A stretch of 64,000 nt of DNA, taken from contig WNNJ02001604.1 of assembly GCA_012934845.2 (NCBI GenBank), forward strand, positions 19,445 to 83,444. The letters run 5' to 3'. Shown piece after piece: positions 59,763-64,000 of this stretch. A program made the translations under genes and the position numbers. Position 1 is the first letter of the stretch; every line of letters starts with the position of its first letter. Source of the DNA: Pomphorhynchus laevis (taxonomy: Eukaryota > Acanthocephala > Palaeacanthocephala > Echinorhynchida > Pomphorhynchidae). The notes under the pieces are model-generated. The model was not told where the DNA came from. It did no database searches and saw nothing but the letters and a program-made list of their open reading frames with translations.

Positions 59763-62700
59763 AATTAAAACTATAGTCAATCAATCAAAATCTTCATTAC
59801 GTTCCACAGCCATTTTTGCGTCCCCCATAGATGCAGCAAGCTCTTCCAGATTAGTATCACGGCTATGGAATCCCAATGTCTGCATTTGTACAAGTTCGGA
59901 TGCATAAAGATGTTCTTGAGTTTGGTTTGGTTGTTGATTTGTCGGCTGATGTTGCTGGAGATGAAGACGATCTAATGGTTGAAACAACGAAGCAGTATAA
60001 TCTTGATTTGAGTATTGTAAATTTTGAAATACTGTTGTTGCATAAGCTGTTTGTCTATTGCTTGGTGATCGAAAAGAATCCACATCAGATTAGGTAGGTT
60101 GACTATTCATTTGATTATCGACTAGACCGCTTATATTTGAAGATATCAACTGTGAATATACTTGTGGGGATGTGTCCCTAAGACGAATTAGATTCTTTAG
60201 AATTTGTACAATCGTCCTCAATGCTCGAGTATTTGTGCATAGAGCACAAATTTCAGGTATTGGCCACTGACTCATAAACTCATGAATTACACGATGTACT
60301 TGTTCTCTTTGTCCTTCGTCCTGTATAAATTCATATGTACGCAGCAGATTAAGAAGAATCTTAAGCAGATTAAGTAGAATACCAGGATCGCAAAGAGAAT
60401 TATTCATATTTGGGTTAAAACTGGATGCCCGCAACATGTCGAATAACATGAGAGGATTTTCAGCATCGACTACTAATAATTGTTGAGGGTTCATCGTAGA
60501 ATACCGATTAGTGTTTTCGCTTGACGTAGATTGCAAAGGCGACTCTAAACGGTTTGAATTAGATACATATGAACTAGACGAATCGATTTGAAATGTAGTA
60601 TTCTGAGATGCCACCGGGTTTGGCAGGAGGTTTGTATTTTCAGTTCCTACTTGACTAGTGTTAGCTGTACCAGATGAACTAGAATAAGTATTCAGAGGGT
60701 TATCGCCAAACTGCTCATGTGCCACATTAAGCATTGGTTCTTGAAAATCGCGATAAATTCTCTGTCGAACTTTATATCCGCTCGGTAATCTCTCAAGGTT
60801 AATCAGGGCTCTGTCATGGTTTCTCGTAATTTCCTGTATAGTTGTAGGAATACGAATCATTTCCATTGTTTGACACATTAAATCCGGATTGTTAACGAAT
60901 TGTGAAACCTCGTGGTTCTGCTCCCTCACTCTTTGCATTTGTGGATTGTTAAGCTTAATTGAACTAAGCAATGCAGGATTACTCATAAGTCTTTGAGCCA
61001 AATTATTACTTAGAAGGTTTTGAACTGCATGTGGATTTGTCTGAATAGTGCCAAAAATATTTTGTTGTATTTCAGTACAATTTGAATTTCCAAATGGAAG
61101 GTTCAAAAATGGTGCAAGTGTTAATCTGGATAATGTTGCAGTTCCATAGGTATGTTGATCAATATTCGGTTGAAGCGATATCAACCCCTCCTTAATTGTT
61201 GGTGATTGCTGAAGTGACAAAGAAGCATTATTTGATTGTTTAGATGTTGAGTGATATGCCGAAGGTCGTCGTGGAGACATGAGTTGCAGGACAGGCATGT
61301 CAACCTCAGAATGGTCGCCTTTGACGACGGAAGCTGACCGAATATTGGAGTCATGAACTATCTCAACTGACTGGGCCTCGGGCTGTGCAAGGTTGCTCAA
61401 AGAAAAGAGTCGCGGAGATGGGTCGTCACAAAATCCAAGACTTTCCTCTAGTAAGGGTTGGCCCATCTCGTCAAGACTTTTGAGGATCGCTTTAGCATTT
61501 CCTCTCATCAGTGCGACGGACAAGCGCTGAAATAACTGACCCGCTGTGCTACAATACGGGGTACCGTTTCTACATGACATAGAACGAGCAATGAAACGAA
61601 TTAGCTTTTCCCCTTGGGGGTTCCATCCTCCGTAAGTTTCAACAACTGCTGCCGTAAAACTGTATCCATTCTCCTCTAATTTGCGTTTATATTTCCTTTC
61701 CTTGACACAGGTGGCATACTTGCTTGCGGCATAGCCAGGGATCTCAGAAGCCATGGAAATATAAGCATTTTGTTGAGGGTTAGTTACGGCAAAATCAACT
61801 GCTAAAGGAGGGTCCTTATAAAATAGAATGTCCGCCGGTCTCTCTCGCAAACCACGAATAAGGTTGGGTACCTCCTTTGCCACCCTCAATCCAGCAGAAA
61901 CCGCTGCTTGAAAGACTGTATCCCTCAAGCTATCATGTCGAATTCCAGGGTGGCCTCCAAACTGACATGTTAAGGCGTGGAAGCCGAATTTGTCTGCCAT
62001 CCTAAGGCAGCGTCTGCATCGATAATCACTGTTCCAGAGAGACAACCCTAACCAAAGACGTAGTAGCACAACGAATTCATTTGGTGCCAAGTTCATATGT
62101 GTGGCTTTGCTAGGGACGGCCTGTAACCAAGCACACGCGTGTGGGCATGAAACTGCCAATAATCGGGCAGTATTGAAGCGATCGGCATTCTCCAATAGCC
62201 TGCTGCGCGACACTTCGTCAATGTGACAAGATAATCCTCGTTGATTTGTTTGCGGATTGCCTACATGTTGCGGAATAATAGATTTAACGAATTCGTACCC
62301 AGGGAAAGTTAAAGGGTCAAGATTTAATTGGCTAGCGACAGTGTCTACACTAGACAGGAAGGCTGCCTGAGAGTGTTGGAAGCAGCTTCGAAGGCCCAGT
62401 CCTCCCATCTTCAGCGGTAAGCAAGCTTGCATCCACGCCCACTTATCGGGTTGAATAGAAGTGATATTGCTAAAACACTTCAATATCAAGCGGTCGAACA
62501 AACGGAAAAACTCTTCGGCGAAGGCGGGGTCTATAGTGCGCATTAAATGGTTTACCCGTGGAGCGGATGCGCAGCTACGAAGCAGGATGAAAGCAACTTG
62601 TGGGTCAGGGAGATTTTCGAGCGAGTCCAGAGTTTGACGCAGGGATGGTAGAACAACATCGACAAGGTATCCCGAACAATGTTCCTTAGACCCGATGGGA

Positions 62701-63850
62701 CTTCCAAGAATTGTAAAGTTTTTTGTGGTGTTGACCAATGTGATCCATGGGCATCTGTTCTTTATCAAGTCGACCTTGTCTTCCCTACCAATTACTTCGG
62801 TTTTTTTTCCAGTTAATAGACAGTCCAATCGCAGGAAAATTAGCAGCAAGACGAGCCAGAGCCTCGCCCACCGCAATAGGAGTACCGCCGATTATTCCGT
62901 CGTCGAGGTACCACCTATTTAAGCTGACACCTTCAATCTCCGATATCTGGACCACAATCGGATCAATCGCCAGGCAAAATAGAACTGGACCAAGAGGATC
63001 TCCTTGTTGTACCCCTCTTCGAGACTGAAGAGGTTTCAGGCTACCGAACCGAAGGCTTGAGGTAGTGCCGTAGCACCATGATGTCCAACGACTAATTTCT
63101 GGAAAATTCTTATCGATCGCGTTGACGAAGGAATCCCGGTTCAGCGTGTTAAAAGCATTAGCCAAGTCGATTTTAGCCCAAACCCAATTAACATTTTGAT
63201 CATGAAGTTGTTGTAGCCGACGTGCTTGATGTACTATCTGTTCCATTCCGTTTGGCGTCGCTACACCGAGCTGGTGCGGATGGAGGGATTCGGCAAATCG
63301 CTGTCGAAGTTTGGAGCAAATACACTTAGCGCAAAGACGACGTAATGTCTCCCCAATGGCAATGGGGCGGATCCCTCCATCTGGTTTGTTCAATGCCATG
63401 AGATTAGCACCGGCGACAAAGGGCACGAGGTCGTTCGGGAGAGTACCAGCGATCATGTTGTTGACTAGTGATGTTAGGCGTTGAAGCAAAACCCCGTGAT
63501 CTACCGACAGCATATCTCGAATATGTTCTGCCCTCAAACCTAAACAGCCAGGAGAGGAAGAGGGTGGGAATGATGATACTGCGGCCTCAACTATGTCTGA
63601 GTCAACCGACAAGGGGGTATTCAAAGATGGCTGTCCAGGACTTTGGAGAACATCATGTAAGGGGTGTAGCTCTGTCAGTTTACCGCGTAAAGATTCTGAA
63701 AATTCGCATGCACTATTCGACGTAAGGCGGCGCATCGCTTTTCCGAAATTGCCATTTCTCGCCAATTCGATGACTTCCATAAATTCATTTTTCTTATCAT
63801 TAGTTCCTCTGAATTTCCTGGATGATCGAAACCCCGAAGAGGAATGAATT
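59763..63850 (-). mobile_element. LINE with ubiquilin cargo, longer copy including reverse transcriptase
   Basis: About 4.1 kb on the minus strand. The 3' end begins about 18 bp after the stop codon, directly against satellite, without the longer tail of the copy at 8841. It includes the reverse transcriptase, endonuclease, ubiquilin-like region and UBA domain. The coding match fades at two stop codons just above 63847, so the zinc-finger region is missing and the copy is 5'-truncated or deleted there. It differs from the 8841-11264 copy at only scattered bases. Confidence 0.88.
59781..63780 (-). pseudogene. Reverse transcriptase, restriction-like endonuclease and ubiquilin fusion, two lesions
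   Basis: The first part (63780 to about 62800) is a reverse transcriptase: FVAGANLMALNKPDGGIRPIAIG, WAKIDLANAFN, GVQQGDPLGPVLF and RWYLDDGIIGG. The frame then shifts by one base at a run of eight T (62801-62808 plus strand) just after GLSIN. It continues through the thumb, the CCHC plus RHD plus RPADIL nuclease, LMRGNAKA, the linker, the STI1-like ubiquilin blocks and the UBA domain to TGA at 59781. A TAA at 60090-60092 interrupts the linker before UBA; the other copy has Ser there. Unlike the truncated copy, this one shows that RT, nuclease and cargo lie in one collinear protein. The homopolymer shift could be a sequencing error. Confidence 0.88.
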
Positions 63851-64000
63851 TATTAGGAATGAATGGCAATCACGCTCTCTTCCATTTTCGAATTTGTCTA
63901 TAAGCGCGTTAATATTAGATCTAGTGTTCTTATATTGTTCTTATTATATAATTGTTATTATAATTGTTCATTATTATACAATTGTACAATTATACATTTG
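63851..64000. other. Unassigned AT-rich sequence at window edge
   Basis: Neither satellite nor recognisable coding sequence. It contains a short direct repeat (GGAATGAAT twice near 63840-63860) and AT-rich low-complexity sequence (ACAATTGTACAATTATAC). It may be LINE leader or another repeat. Confidence 0.5.

Noticed and set aside
62801-62808. Programmed frameshift in the ubiquilin LINE at the run of eight T (A on the coding strand)
   Set aside because: The shift needed is +1, consistent with one extra base in a homopolymer. There is no canonical slippery site with pseudoknot, so error or mutation is simpler.

Overview
The window is repetitive DNA from an animal genome, most likely an invertebrate whose lineage I cannot name. 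No ordinary single-copy host gene is visible. About two thirds is one AT-rich satellite organised as a higher-order repeat of about 2,347 bp. The rest is retroelements inserted in it: an RTE-type LINE, four copies of two related LINEs with restriction-like endonucleases, a Penelope-like element with an N-terminal GIY-YIG nuclease, and a fragment of a Ty3/gypsy-type LTR element. The animal origin is inferred from the captured domains (PTP1B/TCPTP-like phosphatase and ubiquilin) and the element families.

Layout: satellite 1-1922; RTE LINE 1923-5100; satellite to 8840; 5'-truncated LINE with ubiquilin cargo 8841-11264; satellite to 13729; LINE with tyrosine-phosphatase cargo 13730-18958; satellite to 25980; second phosphatase LINE 25981-31169; satellite to about 41333; Penelope-like element about 41334-44634; satellite to about 55561; LTR-element fossil about 55562-57271; satellite to 59762; longer ubiquilin LINE 59763 to about 63850; 150 bp of unassigned AT-rich sequence at the right edge. 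About 7690-19930 and 22380-32150 are two copies of one recent tandem duplication, made of three satellite units plus one phosphatase LINE. The ubiquilin LINE and a 3-unit change in a 13-bp minisatellite distinguish them.

The main discovery candidate is a group of non-LTR retrotransposons with host-derived regulatory cargo. Both families share a reverse transcriptase with a YLDDG motif, a CCHC zinc motif, and a restriction-like endonuclease, and a conserved end (LMRGNAKA). In the same open frame, where I would expect related proteins to stop, one continues into a phosphatase that keeps the catalytic Cys, Arg and Asp. The other continues into the central and C-terminal part of ubiquilin (STI1-like blocks and a UBA domain, no N-terminal ubiquitin-like domain). 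Both end with or near the same peptide, NEDFD. This points to a cargo slot between the endonuclease and a shared 3' end.

The satellite unit has seven monomers of about 361 bp, one of them shortened to about 183 bp. It shows unequal exchange, a duplicated block carrying a LINE, and local inverted repeats, as expected for a large centromeric, pericentromeric or subtelomeric array. Which of these cannot be decided from sequence alone.
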